From the NCBI GenBank assembly GCA_949128115.1, contig OX421965.1:8835420-8899419 (forward strand): a DNA stretch of 64,000 nucleotides, written 5' to 3'. The translations under genes and the position numbers were made by a program. Shown piece after piece: positions 21,025-31,725 of the stretch. The stretch comes from Anaspis maculata. Its lineage: Eukaryota; Arthropoda; Insecta; Coleoptera; Scraptiidae. The notes under the pieces were generated by a model that did no database searches, was not told the origin of the DNA, and saw only the letters and a program-made list of their open reading frames with translations. Each line of letters starts with the position of its first letter. Within the stretch, counting starts at the first letter, position 1.

Positions 21025-21905
21025 TTTTTTTTTAATTTTTTTTATCTACACTCGTATATTTAAAATGTGTATCAGTGCAATGTGTTTATGTTCTGTATTA
21101 TTTGTATTTGTTGATTTTTAAAAATATGTGTCTTGAAGGTCATAATTTTATCATTCACTATGGGACCAGACCATTAGAGTTACCTACCGAGGTTGAGCAG
21201 TTTTTGATCATAATAACGACCGTTTTTATTAGAAATGACTTCTGGAGCTTGAGTAATTTCCGTATGGGATACTGTTCCGCTCGAGATTCAACTGCATACT
21301 CAATATAATATCCTCTCTAAAATAATGATTGTACAGGATGTCCGCGATAATTCGGCTCACCATTGGTATCTCGAGAACGGTAAGAGATACAGAGTCGGTT
21401 AAAGTACAAAAAAGTTGCGCAATTTCACGACCATCACGAATATGTAGAAAAATTGGGGCTAGCTTGAACCGTTCATGAAATATCCTGAAAAAACTGAAAA
21501 TTGTCTTTTTCTTATTTTGCCTATAAATCAGTTATTTTCCATAATAAAAGTTTCAATTTTGGTTTGTTCCCATAAAATATGGTTCTCTTTCTACTCCCGA
21601 GATCAGAATTAAAAAATGTTGAATCACTTTTGACAATCGACAGTCAACTTCTTTTTTTCTTATGGCGGCCATATTGGATTTTTTTGAATTATGATAGAGC
21701 AAAAAATTATCTTTTCGAATATATATGACAACCCTATAAAAATCTTATGCAACTACGACATAAGTGCAAAAAACGAATTTTTCATATTGTGTGCGAAGGT
21801 GGCTGAGGGAAAGAAAACCTGTTTGTTTATTGACATTTCTATGGGCAATAAACTGTCAAATTGTTTAGTGTTTTCGTATTATAAGCAGCAAAGTTCGTTC
21901 TCAAA

Positions 21906-22460
21906 ATGTTTTCTCACGACGAAATCAATGATATGAATGAAATTTATATACGATCTGCAAAAAATTCAAGACAAGCAGCTGAACTGTATCTTAATACATA
22001 TCCAGAAAGGCATCAACCACACGTTACCTTTTTCTTGAGGGCATATCGAAAACTGAGGCAAGAGTATGGAGAAGCGCATGATGGAAATCGTAGGCGAAGA
22101 AGAAGGATCGAAAACCCCAACGTGGTGAATGTTTTGGCATTACTACACAATAACCCCCGACTGTCAGCCAGACAAATATCTAGCGAAATTGGAATTTCAA
22201 AAACATGCGTTAACAAAATTACCAAGAAACACGCTCTGCACCCTTACAAGCTGCATCACGTGCAAGAGCTACGACCTGGCGACCATCAAAAAAGAGTTGA
22301 ATTTTGTAACTGGATCCTAGAATCACTGGCGAATAATCCAGATTTTTTTCAAACTATCATGTGGACTGACGAAACTAGAGTTTCCAATGTTGGAGGTGGC
22401 AATAGGCATAATGAGCATTACTACGCACAAGAAAATCCGCACATTGTTAAGCAAACCCAC
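21906..22460 (+). pseudogene. Mariner/IS630-like transposase, N-terminal part
   Basis: Starts MFSHDEINDMNEIYI. An N-terminal helix-turn-helix region includes ALLHNNPRLSARQISSEIG and ISKTCVNKITKKHALH, as in insect IS630/Tc1/mariner transposases. The first catalytic Asp lies in MWTDETRVSN (codon at 22368-22370). The frame runs to ...NPHIVKQTH and is then cut by the BEL-derived insertion at 22461. It continues in frame at 28437 once the insertion and one copy of the 5-bp duplication are ignored. Confidence 0.85.
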
Positions 22461-22514
22461 TGTTGGGTACCGATCGTACCTAGTTTAAAGTTTATTGTTT
22501 GATTTATATTTTTT
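22461..22514 (+). repeat. BEL LTR 5'-end fragment
   Basis: About 54 bp match the LTR start at 12858, with one early change (TGTTGGG for TGTTCGG), then the sequence switches abruptly to the dispersed repeat ttcccggccccacc. Confidence 0.8.
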
Positions 22515-23110
22515 ACTTTCCCGGCCCCACCAACATGGAGGGAAAGTATTGTAATCGTGCAGAAAAAAGTTTTGAGATTTCACCGGATATATCCATTTTG
22601 AGGTCCCCCAAGTCGATTAAGACCATTTCCAGAATGATGTCTGGCTGTGGGTGTGTGTGTGTGTATGTGTGTATGTGTGTGATCTTCCACGATAACTGCC
22701 GAACCGTTTATCCGATCGATTTGAAATTTGATATGCAGACATGGTTTCGCCCTGGAATGACCGGATTAGTTTTTGGCTGTCATCTGTCAAACAGAAGTGT
22801 CACTATCAGCAAATGACAGAAACTACATCTCACGGAACTTGACTTGCGATATGTCATTTGAAAGCCTTTGAAGAACTGTATTCAAAACAGTTAAAAGTAT
22901 TTTCCTACCTGTTATCTGTCAAATTATAAAAAATATCAAAGTCTGGAACTTTGCCATTTAATTATTCAAAATCTATACGACAGATGTGAACCAAACCCGG
23001 CAGGAAGCAACATTACCAAAGAATCAAACTAATGCTGAAGTTGGAGTTTCCCACCGTTTTCCGGACAAGCGCTATGGATTTTTAAAAATTTTCCTAGCCG
23101 ATTCCAGCCT
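22515..23110. repeat. Dispersed repeat with (GT)n tract
   Basis: Second copy of the repeat seen at 8905-9560. A GT/GTAT microsatellite lies at about 22647-22682. It interrupts the BEL LTR fragment. Class unknown. Confidence 0.55.
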
Positions 23111-23925
23111 CGCTTGCCTGTTCCTCGATTTTTGGCCTATTCAATTTTTTTAGCAACATAGCAACCAAACCGGTAGGTAACTACGTTTTTGTTACGAATC
23201 GTATCAATGTCAAAGTGACAACATGAACGCTGTTCTCGGCAGGTTCTCGATGTTTTTTGTTGTATCTTCTTGCATCATTTGAGGCAACAGTGCGAACCGA
23301 TCCTTTGTGTTGTTTGGGGCTCCGTAAACCGCCTTGTGTTTTCTGTAGCTTTAGCAACTTCAGTATGCCCATTCCATTGACGTATATGTACAAACTGTAA
23401 TGTGTGCAGTTCCCTTATTTGATTCGGTACCAGGGCCCCATCCCCATGGTGTCTGCCGTTCAATGCCCAGATGGCGCCCCCATCTGTGTCTATCAGATTT
23501 TGCCGTTTCAGGCCAAAACTGCGGCCTTGTGTCTTCTTGGGTTCGTTGAAGCCCTCTAGGCTCCTGGTGTCTACGGGTGTCTCTTGAAGCCCCACTGAGC
23601 CCCCCTTTTTTTAGTTTTCAGAACTATCGTGCCTTCAGGTGTGGTTCGGACCTAACTTCTTGATGGGCTCGAAGTCTCATTTCGGAGGTCACCACTTGGG
23701 GGCCCTGAATTGCACTTAATTAGAACTCTGCCCCAGGTTTTCAATCCGCGACTGATTTTCACAGGTTATTTTTCAAACAATAATTTAGGTTGCATCATTA
23801 AAGGCAACAGTGCGCCCAGATTGATTGTGTCTTCAAGTGTTGTTTGGGGCTGCGTAAGCCCCCTTGTGTGGAACTAGCATTGCATTCTTGAGATATCACA
23901 ACAGTTAACTACCTCTAGCCTACCT
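23111..23925. repeat. Unassigned sequence with a ~520-bp-spaced direct repeat
   Basis: A block including ggcaacagtgcg and tgttgtttggggct is present near 23283 and again near 23803, followed each time by a gtaa..cc..cttgtgt motif. No gene recognised. Confidence 0.45.
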
Positions 23926-25016
23926 TGTTACTTCGTTTGGGTATTAGATATAACCCTTCCGAAATAACGGTACACGGGATAGATTCCAGCTCCTCAGGTG
24001 TGAGTTCACCTGGGGAAGCTTTGTGCACTATACCACTATACGTGCGGACAATGACGAGAATACCGAAAAAAGTATACACTGTCATGTTTTACCAAAAATC
24101 GTAAATGGTACGCCAGCTATTGGCGTGGATCACGCAAATTGGAAACATCTGTCTGGATTGAAACTGGCAGACGACAGTTTCTTTGAGTCGAGTCCAGTTC
24201 AGATGTTATTAGGCGGTGATGTATATGCTAGTTTGTTGCTACCTGGGTTGTTACAGGGCAATAGGCTACTTCGTTTGGGCAGGTGCGCATGCTTGACGGC
24301 TCCAAATTTTGTAAACTTTCGTACACCTGTCAGTTGAATGGCAACGCTGCATGCTCTGTCTAGCCGCCTGACCAAGAACTGGTTCCTGGCTGTCACTTTT
24401 ATACATACCGTAAATGCATCTCTTCGTAGCTTCTTTGAACTTCCTTCTTGGTGCAGCCATTTTCAACAGGTTTTGTTCTTTCGACAAAACATGAGCAAAG
24501 GGAATGTAGGTCAGGTAGAAACGAGAAGTGACCATAATTATTGTCACAAGTGACAGTTGGCGCCGATGTCTTGTTGTTTTCAGCGCTGTTGCCATTTTTG
24601 TTGTTCCTGAACTTCCACAAATGATCATTGAATTTAATTCCAATGAAACATTTCCTTTGAATATAAAAATGGTATCTAACATTCAACCAAATTATTTTTG
24701 AAATTTTAGGTGCACTACAATATTTTTTGTGTTAATTTTCAATATTGGTGTACGAAACTATGAAATTCGCGCCAGACATGCGCACTCAAAAAAACCGAAA
24801 CGAAGGGACCTATTCGAAAAACCAGCCTGCGGCGTTTAATACCATTTTTGGGTGGGTAGTTAGTGGACCCGCTGGAAGTCGGCCTACTAAGAAAATTACC
24901 ACATGCTTCACACGTGTGGAAGCTGAGGGCAAAATTGAATTTTCGGGAAATCGAAGAGGTGCCCTTTCTCCCTATCGAGTAAGAAAAAAAATGCATCGTA
25001 TTTTTGGCGGCCGGGA
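23926..25016 (+). pseudogene. BEL protease-region fragment interrupted by a MITE
   Basis: 23926-24262 matches 15441-15766 (for example LPKIVNGTPAIGVDHANWKH) and 24812-25016 matches 15767-15969 (AAFNTIFGWVVSGPAG). An 8-bp partial duplication (actatacc) near 24029 disrupts the frame. The segment ends with the same RKKMHRIFGG-to-LTR junction as the element at 12858-16518, so it descends from the same deleted gag-protease lineage. Confidence 0.85.
24263..24811. mobile_element. MITE inserted in the BEL fragment
   Basis: Comparison with the intact sequence at 15762-15772 (gggcaattcg) shows that 24263-24811 is inserted, with AT duplicated at 24261-24262 and 24812-24813. The ends are inverted: aggctacttcgtttggg and aggtcccttcgtttcgg, followed on both sides by gtgcgcatg. 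549 bp, no coding sequence seen. Confidence 0.7.
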
Positions 25017-25093
25017 TGTTGGGTACCGATCGTACCTAATTTAAAGTTTATTGTTTGATTTATATTTTTTGTATATAGTTTTCGTATGGTAAT
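25017..25093 (+). repeat. BEL LTR 5'-end fragment
   Basis: Matches the first ~77 bp of the LTR (TGTTGGGTACCGATCG onward), then passes into the satellite array after gtatggtaat. Confidence 0.85.
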
Positions 25094-25099
25094 GGTAAC

Positions 25100-26583
25100 G
25101 CCAGCAGCAAAGGTACAAGGACCTGGAGGACCACGAATATTGTCTCGGAGTGCTCGGGGAAGGTTGCAGTTCGGCCTGTAGGTCGAACTGCAAGAATTTT
25201 TGCCGACCTGCAAAATTTTCCCACTTTGATTGCCAGCAGCAAAAGTCTAAGGACCTGGAGGACCTGTGCCGACCTGCTAGAATTTTTGCCGACCTGCAAA
25301 ATTTTCCCACTTTGATGGCCAGCAGCAAAAGTCCAAGGACCTGGAGGACCTGTGCCGACCTGCTAGAATTTTTGCCGACCTGCAAAATTTTCCCACTTTG
25401 ATGGCCAGCAGCAAAAGTCCAAGGACCTGGAGGACCTGTGCCGACCAGCTAGAATTTTTGCCGACCTGCAAAATTTTCCCACTTTGATTGCCAGCAGCAA
25501 AAGTCCAAGGACTTGGAGGACCACGAAAATTGTCTGGAAGTGGTCGGGGAAGGTGACAGCAACGGCCTGTGTGCCGACCTGCAAGAACTTTTGCCGACCT
25601 GCAAAATTTTCTCATTTTAATCGCCAACAGCAAAAGTCCAAGGACCTGGAGGACCACGAAAATTGTCTGGAAGTGCTCGGAGAAGGTGATAGCAACGGCC
25701 TGTAGGCCGACCTGCAAGAATTTCTGCCGACCTGCAAAATTTTCCCACTTTGATAGCCAGCAGCAAAAGTCCAAGGAGCTGGAGGACCACGAAAATTGTC
25801 TGGAAGTGCTCGGAGAAGGTGACAGCAACGGCCTGTAGGACCACGAAAATTGTCTGGGAGTGGTCGGGGAAGGTGACAGCAACGGCCTGTGTGCCGACCT
25901 GCAAGAATTTTTGCCGACCTGCAAAATTTCCTCACTTTGATCGCCAGCAGGAAAAGTCCAAGGACCTGGAGGACCACGAAAATTGTCTGGAAGTGCTCGG
26001 AGAAGGTGACAGCAAGGGCCTGTAGGCCGACCTGCAAGAATTTTTGCCGACCTGCAAAATTTTCCCACTTTGATTGCCAGCAGCAAAAGTCCAAGGACCT
26101 GGAGGACCACGAAAATTGTCTGGGAGTGGTCGGGGAAGGTGACAGCAACGGCCTGTGTGCCGACCTGCAAGAATTTTTGCCGACCGGCAAAATTTCTTCA
26201 CTTTGATCGCCAGCAGCAAAAGTCCAAGGACCTGGAGGACCACGAAAATTGTCTGGAAGTGCTCGGAGAAGGTGAACGCAACGGCCTGTAGGCCGACCTG
26301 CAAGAATTTTTGCCGACCTGCAAAATTTTCCTACTTTGATTGCCAGCAGCAAAAGTCTAAGGACCTGGAGGACCACGAAAATTGTCTGGAAGTGCTCGGA
26401 GAAGGTGACAGCAACGGCCTTTATGCCGACCTGCAAGAATTTTTGCCGACCTGCAAAATTTCCTCACTTTGATCGCCAGCAGCAAAAGTCCAAGGACCTG
26501 GAGGACCACGAAAATTGTCTGGAAGTGCTCGGAGAAGGTGACAGCAACGGCCTGCCGACCTGCAAGAATTTTTTGCCGACGTA
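25100..26583. repeat. Satellite-like tandem array, ~133-bp unit with ~90-bp variants
   Basis: The unit contains gccgacctgcaagaattttt, ccagcagcaaaagtccaagg, acctggaggaccacgaaaat and tgctcggagaaggtgacagc. Full units of about 133 bp start near 25572, 25706, 25893, 26026, 26159, 26292, 26424 and 26556; short units of about 85-92 bp (lacking the ccacgaaaattgtctgg.. part) fill 25260-25500. Long open frames cross the array on both strands (up to 297 codons on the minus strand), but they are repetitive and shift frame each unit, so I do not call a gene. Confidence 0.8.
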
Positions 26584-26695
26584 GAAGGCATATGAGTGGG
26601 TAGGTATGTGTTCCACAAGGCAAGTGAATGGGGTATAGGTACGATTTCTGCTGACCTGCAAAATCGGCTGACCTGCATTTTAGTGACACCCGCAA

Positions 26696-27117
26696 TGCAG
26701 AGCGTGTTTCTTGGTAATTTTGTTTACGCATGTTTTTGAAATTCCAATTTCGCTAGATATTTGTCTGGCTGACAGTCGGGGGTTATTGTGTAGTAATGCC
26801 AAAACATTCACCACGTTGGGGTTTTCGATCCTTCTTCTTCGCCTACGATTTCCATCATGCGCTTCTCCATACTCTTGCCTCAGTTTTCGATATGCCCTCA
26901 AGAAAAAGGTAACGTGTGGTTGATGCCTTTCTGGATATGTATTAAGATACAGTTCAGCTGCTTGGCTTGAATTTTTTGCAGATCGTATATAAATTTCATT
27001 CATATCATTGATTTCGTCGTGAGAAAACATTTTGAGAACGAACTTTGCTGCTTATAATACGAAAACACTAAACAATTTGACAGTTTATTGCCCATAGAAA
27101 TGTCAATAAACAAACAG
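26696..27117 (-). pseudogene. Inverted copy of the mariner 5' region and transposase N-terminus
   Basis: 422 bp correspond in reverse to 21819-22240 with almost no differences and no length change (MFSHDEINDMNEIYI and the following ~110 codons, here with SSQAAEL for SRQAAEL). It abuts unrelated sequence at 26695 and inverted BEL gag at 27118. Together with the host copy it forms a long inverted duplication 4.5 kb apart. Confidence 0.85.
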
Positions 27118-28427
27118 CGGAGCGATTCTCCCGAAATTTATCCAAAGTATCTCGCAGCGTTTTTGCGGATTCGAAATTGTTGGGCGGTATATTTTGGATA
27201 TTCGTCCAAAAGTACGAGGCCAATTTTCGTTTATTCTCATACCGTTCCGTGAGCGTCTTGTACGCTATGGGGTAATTAGCGTCCGAAAGGGTTAAAGAGT
27301 TTAGAAGGTTCAACGGTTCACCCTTCAACGAACTGATCAAATATTGATATTTTTCTATGTTAGCGAGGTGTGCTTGTTCGTGAACGGCGTTGTCAAAAAA
27401 CTGCTAAAAGGCCGTCCATTCCGCGAAATTGCCATCGAATGGCCTAAGTGAAAGTTTCGGCAATTTCAAATTTGACATAGACGTCAACGATGATGTAGGC
27501 GTATTCGATAAAGCTCCGCCAGCCGGTTCTGGGAACCAAAGGGTAAAGCAATGTTTGATATCCGAAAAGCATTTATCGAAAGCTATTCGTATTTCTTCTT
27601 CGGCCTGGAAATCCGGGTCTGGCGTACCTGCTATGTAGGTGACAATTGCACCGTGTACGATCTCAAATTTCTCAAATGCTGTTTGGGCGCGAACGAATCT
27701 CCGCTTAAACAAAGCACGCAATGATATTTCTTAGCACTTTGAGCCAGGTCAAGTGCTTCGTTCAATTGATTTATCAAACTCTCCCTAATGGCGCGATTTT
27801 CCTTATATTTTGTAGCCATTGTGCGGCTAAATTTTCGATAATTACGAGACTAAATGCTGTCTTCACGACGATGAGGCGCAACAATAAAGCGAACCTGATA
27901 TTATACTTGGGTTGTAAATCCCAGCGGCTGACCGGCCAAATTTTCCTAAAGACTGACCCACAGATGTCGAAGATTTACGACTTCCCGTTTCTTCGTGCAA
28001 CAAAGGGACCTTTGGAAGAAAGATCCGCATATACAAGAATCAGAGCCGATTGCTCTATGAACCAATAACGAAACGACAATGAATTATTTAAACCGATTGT
28101 TTAAAATAATTTACAACGACAATACAAATTTAATTAATTAGAACCGAATGCGCTAATTAAATTAAACTATCGAACAAGTAACAAAATGCAAGCTACACTT
28201 TTGACGACGACGACGACGAAAGGGTTTGGAATTATTAATTTGGAAACCGATTGTTTCTAATTAATTTTTTCTCGAGACGAAAAGGCACGACTTGCCTAAA
28301 AATGCGACGAAGTTGAATAAGCGAGATCGAATATTTCGTTAATTCGACACAAATTTTATCGAAGTGGTAATTGCATACATTTATCTAATTACTCTAGTCA
28401 AACAACGACTATCCGGCTATCGAAGGA
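27118..28427 (-). pseudogene. Inverted BEL gag and 5' leader fragment
   Basis: Reverse complement of 13407-14723: the primer-binding site (altered) at the right end, the leader, then gag codons 1-~235. The frame is broken by a stop (ctgctaaaagg near 27401) and shifts. The right boundary falls at the leader/LTR joint, and no LTR follows. Confidence 0.8.
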
Positions 28428-28436
28428 TACACCCAC

Positions 28437-28929
28437 CAGCAGGGCTATTTTGGTTTAAACATCTGGTGCGGGCTGGTAAATAACAGTATGCTTAAACGGG
28501 CAAAATTATTTGGAGTTCTTGCAGAACATTTTCCCAGATCTTCTTAACGAAATTCCAAAGGAAAGTAGACAGCATTTTACGATCTTTATGCACGATGGGG
28601 CTCCCGCTCATCGTGCAGTTCGAGTTGTCGAGTTTTTGAACGAAACGTACGACCAATGGATTGGGACTGGTAGAAATGTAGTTGAGCAGTGAGTGAATTG
28701 ACCTCCCAGATCCCCGGATCTCAATCCGTTGGATTACTTCTTATGGGGATATATGAAGAACTTCATACATGCCCATGAAATTCGGACAATAGAAGAATTA
28801 AATTTGAAAATTGAAAAGGCTTTCGCAAGAGTCAATGGTGATCTAATTGCAGCCGCCGTTGCTGACCTTCGTCGAAGAGCAACTATTTGTGTGGAACAGA
28901 ATGGTGGCCATTTTGAACACCTTCTCTAA
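28437..28929 (+). pseudogene. Mariner/IS630-like transposase, C-terminal part
   Basis: Resumes with QQGYFGLNIWCGLVN, continuing ...KQTH at 22460. The second catalytic Asp is in MHDGAPAHRAV (codon 28593-28595), the third in PPRSPDLNPLDYFLWGYMKN (Asp codon 28718-28720). A one-base shift near 28505-28512 and an in-frame stop near 28690-28692 plus a short extra segment disable it. Ends NGGHFEHLL, stop 28927-28929, typical for this transposase group. Confidence 0.85.
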
Positions 28930-29652
28930 ATTCCCTTATATCTCTATTCTTCAATTATTATTGTTATTATTATTGCTGGTATTGAACCTATTGATAAATA
29001 AATTATTGCCAACTTCAACCATGTTTTGATTTCTCAAAATATATAAATTTCATTCATATCCATGATTTCGTCGCGAGAAAACATTTTGAGAAGGAACTTT
29101 GCTGCTTATAATACGAAAACACTAAACAATTTGACAGTTTATTGCTTCAATAAACAAATAGGTTTTTTTTCCCTCAGCCACCTTCGCACCCAATATGAAA
29201 AATTCGTTTTTTGCACTTAGTATGTCGTAGTTGCATAAGATTTTTATAAGGTTGTCATTATATATTCGAAAAGATAATTTTTTGCTCTATCATAATTCAA
29301 AAAAATCCAATATGGCCGCCATTAGAAAAAAAGAAGTTGACTGTCGATTGTCAAGAGTGATACAACATTTTTTGATTCTATTCTCGGGAATAGAAAGAAA
29401 ACCATATTTTATGGAAACAAACCAAAATTGAAACTTATATTATGGTAAATAACTGATTTATAGGCAAAATAAGAAAAAGGCAATTTTCAGTTTTTTCAGG
29501 ATATTTCATGAACGGCTCAAGCTAGCTCCAATTTTTTTACATATTCGTGATGGCCGTAAAATTGCGCAACTTTTTTGTAATTTAACCGACTCTGTATCTC
29601 TTACCGTTTTCGAGATACCAATGGTGAACCGAATTATCGCGGACAGCCTGTA

Positions 29653-30506
29653 CTTGAACCAGCGTAGACTGACACTACACACCAATCTGTATGGAATTTT
29701 AAATGGGGAAGAAAAGTGACCATGCGGAATTTACAGGTTAGCAGTGAGATTTGGTCCTTGAGGTCGTACGAAAGGAGGGAAAGTGATAACACTGATAACT
29801 AATGACTAATGAGAGATTGTATTATGCTGGTCTATCTATGGGCTAGAGCTGTGCTGTGAGTATTCTCTTACGTAGGTACCACTAGCATCATGACTGTCAC
29901 AGCTACAACCTGCTACAACCGCTGGAGACCAAGACCTCTGAACAAATAATTGTCGGAGGAGCCGTGTACACCTTCAAGCAGAGAAGCTCCAAGAGACCTT
30001 TCCAATAATTTTACCTGAGCTAGGGTTTGCCAATGGTCCCGTATACCACAATTGGCCAAACGGCTGTCAAATTGTCAACTCAACAGTGATTTAAACGGTT
30101 TCTCTTCGTTTTTTCCTTATAACTACAGTTGTTCCATTTTGTTCTGTGCGCGTGTTGGGAGGTTTTTGTATATGTGACAGTCAATTGATAAGTCAAACTT
30201 TGAAGGGCCATATCTTTGTTATTAATCTTATGCGCTTTATAATTATGTTACCCGTCGTTCTTTGGAAGGTGAAGGGCACATTCTTTGGGCCAAAGGGCAT
30301 TCTTTTATATTAGTAGTGCCCGTTATCTACGTTTTTTCAAAATAAGCGAGTACCTTCTCGATTTGATGAACCCGCATAAGAGCAAAGCCACTAACTAAAT
30401 CTTGCCTTATCTAAAATATCCGTTGTATTATTTGGCAAAGAGTGATTGATCTGGGCGCAACTGTTCGAATCACAGTAATCACACGTTATACATGATGTAT
30501 TGTATA
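29653..30506. other. Intergenic stretch, nothing recognised
   Basis: No supported gene, repeat pair or domain was seen. AT-rich with short open frames. Confidence 0.35.
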
Positions 30507-30663
30507 CTACGTTCGCTTCGTTTTGGATGCGAAAAACAACTGTTCCAAGGTATCGATGGAGATTTGGATATTGACCGTTGGACCTGGAACCAATCCGCCC
30601 GTGCTGCTGTCCGTTCCTGAGTTGCCGCGTCCGTTGCCGAGTGCGTCTGCGGGAAGTCCGACC
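30507..30663 (-). CDS. Terminal exon of an unrecognised gene (about 51 codons)
   Basis: On the minus strand an acceptor ttttgctgacag precedes position 30663. The exon, read with one leading base (phase 2), gives VGLPADALGNGRGNSG, a Gly/Ser linker, then LVPGPTVNIQISIDTLEQLF and FASKTKRT before TAG (30507-30509). The stretch is markedly more GC-rich than its surroundings and the C-terminal half looks like folded protein, so it is probably real. No upstream exon was identified with confidence, and the family is not recognised. Confidence 0.5.
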
Positions 30664-31004
30664 CTGTCAGCAAAAGAGTTTCAATTCACTTTCTAGGAAG
30701 TTGAGACTCTTTGATGATGTGTTTCGATTCACCTGTAGGAAGCCGAGTTGAGGCTCTCAAATCTCAGATTGTAAGGGACACGAAAACAAACAAATTAGAA
30801 GGTCCCACGTTCCTGACGTCCTAACCTAACACTTGACATAACCACAAACATACATGTTAAATCAGGTTGAACCCTAGGAGTTGAACCACAAAGGGTCACA
30901 AAAATGTCGAACCACGACACCCACTCAAAAACTGTGGAATAATTAGGAGAAATTCAGTCTATTTTGACATGTCAGTAACGACTGAAATTTTGTTATAGTA
31001 GTAG

Positions 31005-31512
31005 TGTTACGAGCGGCGATTCTGGAGAACACGCGATCTTTCTAGACTCTCCCATTAAGCCGCAGTGTACAAGTGCGGAACTCTGGACGTTTCCAGAATA
31101 TACGACGCGATGGCCCGGCGATTGAAATACATGGGAAGACTTGAAGCTCGATTAGGAAGCATCAGCCGAATTGGCGGAGGTGCCGATATTCCAGAACACA
31201 CTGGAAGCACGCGAGATGTGTAGGATTTTTTGGGGGTCGCCTGGAAACCGTATGCCGGGTCATTGTGGAATTTGCTGGAGGACCCGTGGAAGATTCGGGA
31301 ACACTAGTCGGAGGCATATGTCAACACCACGGATCGGCCTAGGCAGCAGTATTGAATGCGGAGTGGTAGAGAGCGGATAGAAAGCGACTTGTAACCAGCG
31401 ATATTCCCAAGTAGTAATTGTTAGCGTGTATTTATTGTAGTACGCAATAATAAACAGTGTGTGTTTCAAAACGATCGTCTCAATCGCGAACCTGAACGCG
31501 AAATACGTAACA
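31005..31512. mobile_element. Solo LTR (508 bp), Ty3/gypsy-like
   Basis: Starts TGTTACG and ends CGTAACA, a perfect 7-bp inverted repeat, and is flanked by the 4-bp duplication gtag (31001-31004 and 31513-31516). It contains an AATAAA-type signal near 31449 (gcaataataaacag). No internal region remains, so it is a recombination product. 4-bp duplications fit Ty3/gypsy. Confidence 0.8.
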
Positions 31513-31725
31513 GTAGTTTACGAGACAAGAGCGCGTTTTCGGGCCAGAAGCTATATGTGTTTGCCATCATGAGGCGTAGCCGAATATGCTGCAGAAGAGG
31601 CTGAGGGCTTGAAATATGGCACAGCGCTCGAGTGTCGTACAACGACATTTCACGTCATCGTTACTCAAAATGAGAGAAAACTCGAAGATTTGACATTACT
31701 TTTGAACTTTTGACAAATGTCAAGC

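Larger units (their letters stand above)
22461..28431. mobile_element. Chimeric BEL-derived insertion (5971 bp) inside the mariner transposase
   Basis: The insertion begins TGTTGGGTACC (BEL LTR start) and ends ATACA. The duplication cccac lies at 22456-22460 and 28432-28436. Contents in order: LTR start (22461-22514), dispersed repeat (22515-23110), unassigned sequence with a repeated block, protease fragment (23926-24262), MITE (24263-24811), protease tail and LTR start (24812-25093), satellite (25100-26583), inverted mariner fragment (26696-27117), inverted BEL gag and leader (27118-28427). The right end stops at the primer-binding site rather than at an LTR. TG..CA ends and 5-bp duplication argue for integration by a BEL integrase. 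Confidence 0.8.
21334..29650 (+). mobile_element. Mariner/IS630-like transposon with ~615-bp terminal inverted repeats, split by a 6-kb insertion
   Basis: TA dinucleotides flank both ends (21332-21333 and 29651-29652). The terminal sequence CAGGATGTCCGCGATAATTC (left) is inverted as CAGGCTGTCCGCGATAATTC (right). The pairing extends from 21334-21950 to 29040-29650, so the repeats are exceptionally long and include the first 15 codons of the transposase. Without the inner insertion (22461-28431 plus 5 bp) the element is about 2.34 kb with one transposase gene. The transposase has a frameshift near 28510 and stops near 28690, so this copy is dead. Confidence 0.85.

Noticed and set aside
25277..26170. 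297-codon open frame on the minus strand
   Set aside because: It lies wholly in the tandem array, repeats with the units, and similar frames exist on both strands; no start context or domain.
25100..26583. Possible CRISPR-like array
   Set aside because: The repeats are long and contiguous with no unique spacers, and the host is a eukaryote.
31171..31380. 69-codon frame (plus)
   Set aside because: Lies inside the solo LTR.
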